A stretch of 13,503 bases of DNA, from positions 1 through 13,503 of the forward strand of contig JAUHXW010000046.1 in NCBI GenBank assembly GCA_030426705.1, given 5' to 3'. Below the pieces are notes generated by a model that did no database searches, was not told the origin of the DNA, and saw only the letters and a program-made list of their open reading frames with translations. Source of the stretch: Gammaproteobacteria bacterium (GTDB taxonomy: Bacteria > Pseudomonadota > Gammaproteobacteria > Xanthomonadales > Marinicellaceae). Every line of letters starts with the position of its first letter. Within the stretch, counting starts at the first letter, position 1. This document shows positions 13,324-13,503 of the stretch, in pieces. A program made the translations under genes and the position numbers.

Positions 13324-13503
13324 TCACTCGATAATTTTTGCTACAACACCCGCACCTACTGTACGGCCACCTTCACGAATAGCGAAGCGTAAACCTTCAT
13401 CCATCGCAATCGGTGAAATCAATTCAACTTTCATCTTGACGTTGTCACCAGGCATAACCATTTCTACACCTTCTGGTAACTCACATGCGCCAGTTACGTC
13501 AGT
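13324..13503 (-). CDS. tuf: Elongation factor Tu, C-terminal part (runs off the window)
   Basis: GTPase that delivers aminoacyl-tRNA to the ribosomal A site; cytoplasmic and usually among the most abundant proteins. The last 59 codons are present, translating to the C-terminal beta-barrel with MVMPGDNVKMKVELISPIAM, EGLRFAIREGGRTVGAGVV and ending AKIIE, then TGA at 13326-13324. This matches domain 3 of EF-Tu, including the GGRTVGAG strand. The stop lies inside a small inverted repeat (ATTATC/GATAAT, 13320-13335). Many proteobacteria with this gene order carry a second tuf after fusA; whether that holds here is outside the window. Confidence 0.97.
   Translation of the reverse strand, partial: TDVTGACELPEGVEMVMPGDNVKMKVELISPIAMDEGLRFAIREGGRTVGAGVVAKIIE

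Overview
The window is a stretch of the conserved bacterial translation/transcription gene cluster, with every gene on the minus strand. In transcription order (high to low coordinates) it holds the 3' end of tuf, tRNA-Trp(CCA), secE, nusG, rplK, rplA, rplJ, rplL, rpoB, rpoC, rpsL, rpsG and the 5' end of fusA. The protein sequences resemble gammaproteobacterial homologues: SecE has three membrane segments, RpoC (1415 aa) and RpoB (1355 aa) align nearly end to end with the E. coli forms as recalled, and RpoC ends in a gammaproteobacterial-style tail. The DNA looks moderately AT-leaning. The uninterrupted order tuf-trpT-secE-nusG-rplKAJL-rpoBC-rpsLG-fusA is the ancestral-type arrangement seen in pseudomonads and xanthomonads, not the split loci of E. 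coli. The source is therefore probably a non-enterobacterial gammaproteobacterium; the genus cannot be fixed from this window.

Layout: 13324-13503 is the end of tuf, followed by a strong hairpin terminator (13275-13306) and, 18 nt later, tRNA-Trp. Then come secE (Sec translocon subunit) and nusG (elongation/termination factor), a 141-bp spacer with a probable L1 feedback site, the coupled rplK-rplA pair, a 224-bp spacer carrying a recognisable L10 leader with kink-turn, rplJ and rplL, a 164-bp spacer with a 14-bp stem-loop, rpoB, rpoC, a 136-bp spacer with a near-consensus promoter and a hairpin/T-tract, and finally rpsL, rpsG and the start of fusA. No stretch of more than about 225 bp lacks a gene.

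Together the genes supply ribosomal stalk proteins (L11, L1, L10, L7/L12), the two catalytic RNA polymerase subunits, small-subunit proteins S12 and S7, elongation factors Tu and G, a transcription elongation factor and a translocon subunit, so their expression is expected to be coordinated with growth rate. The visible regulation is RNA-based: L10 and L1 leaders, hairpins at most operon junctions, translational coupling of rplK and rplA, and a promoter with a GC-rich discriminator for the rpsL operon.

I found no undescribed biological system, mobile element, CRISPR array or foreign gene. The points worth a second look are regulatory: a promoter placed upstream of a terminator-like hairpin before rpsL, the lack of room for an E. 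coli-type S7 operator between rpsL and rpsG, and a terminator immediately before tRNA-Trp with no visible promoter in between.
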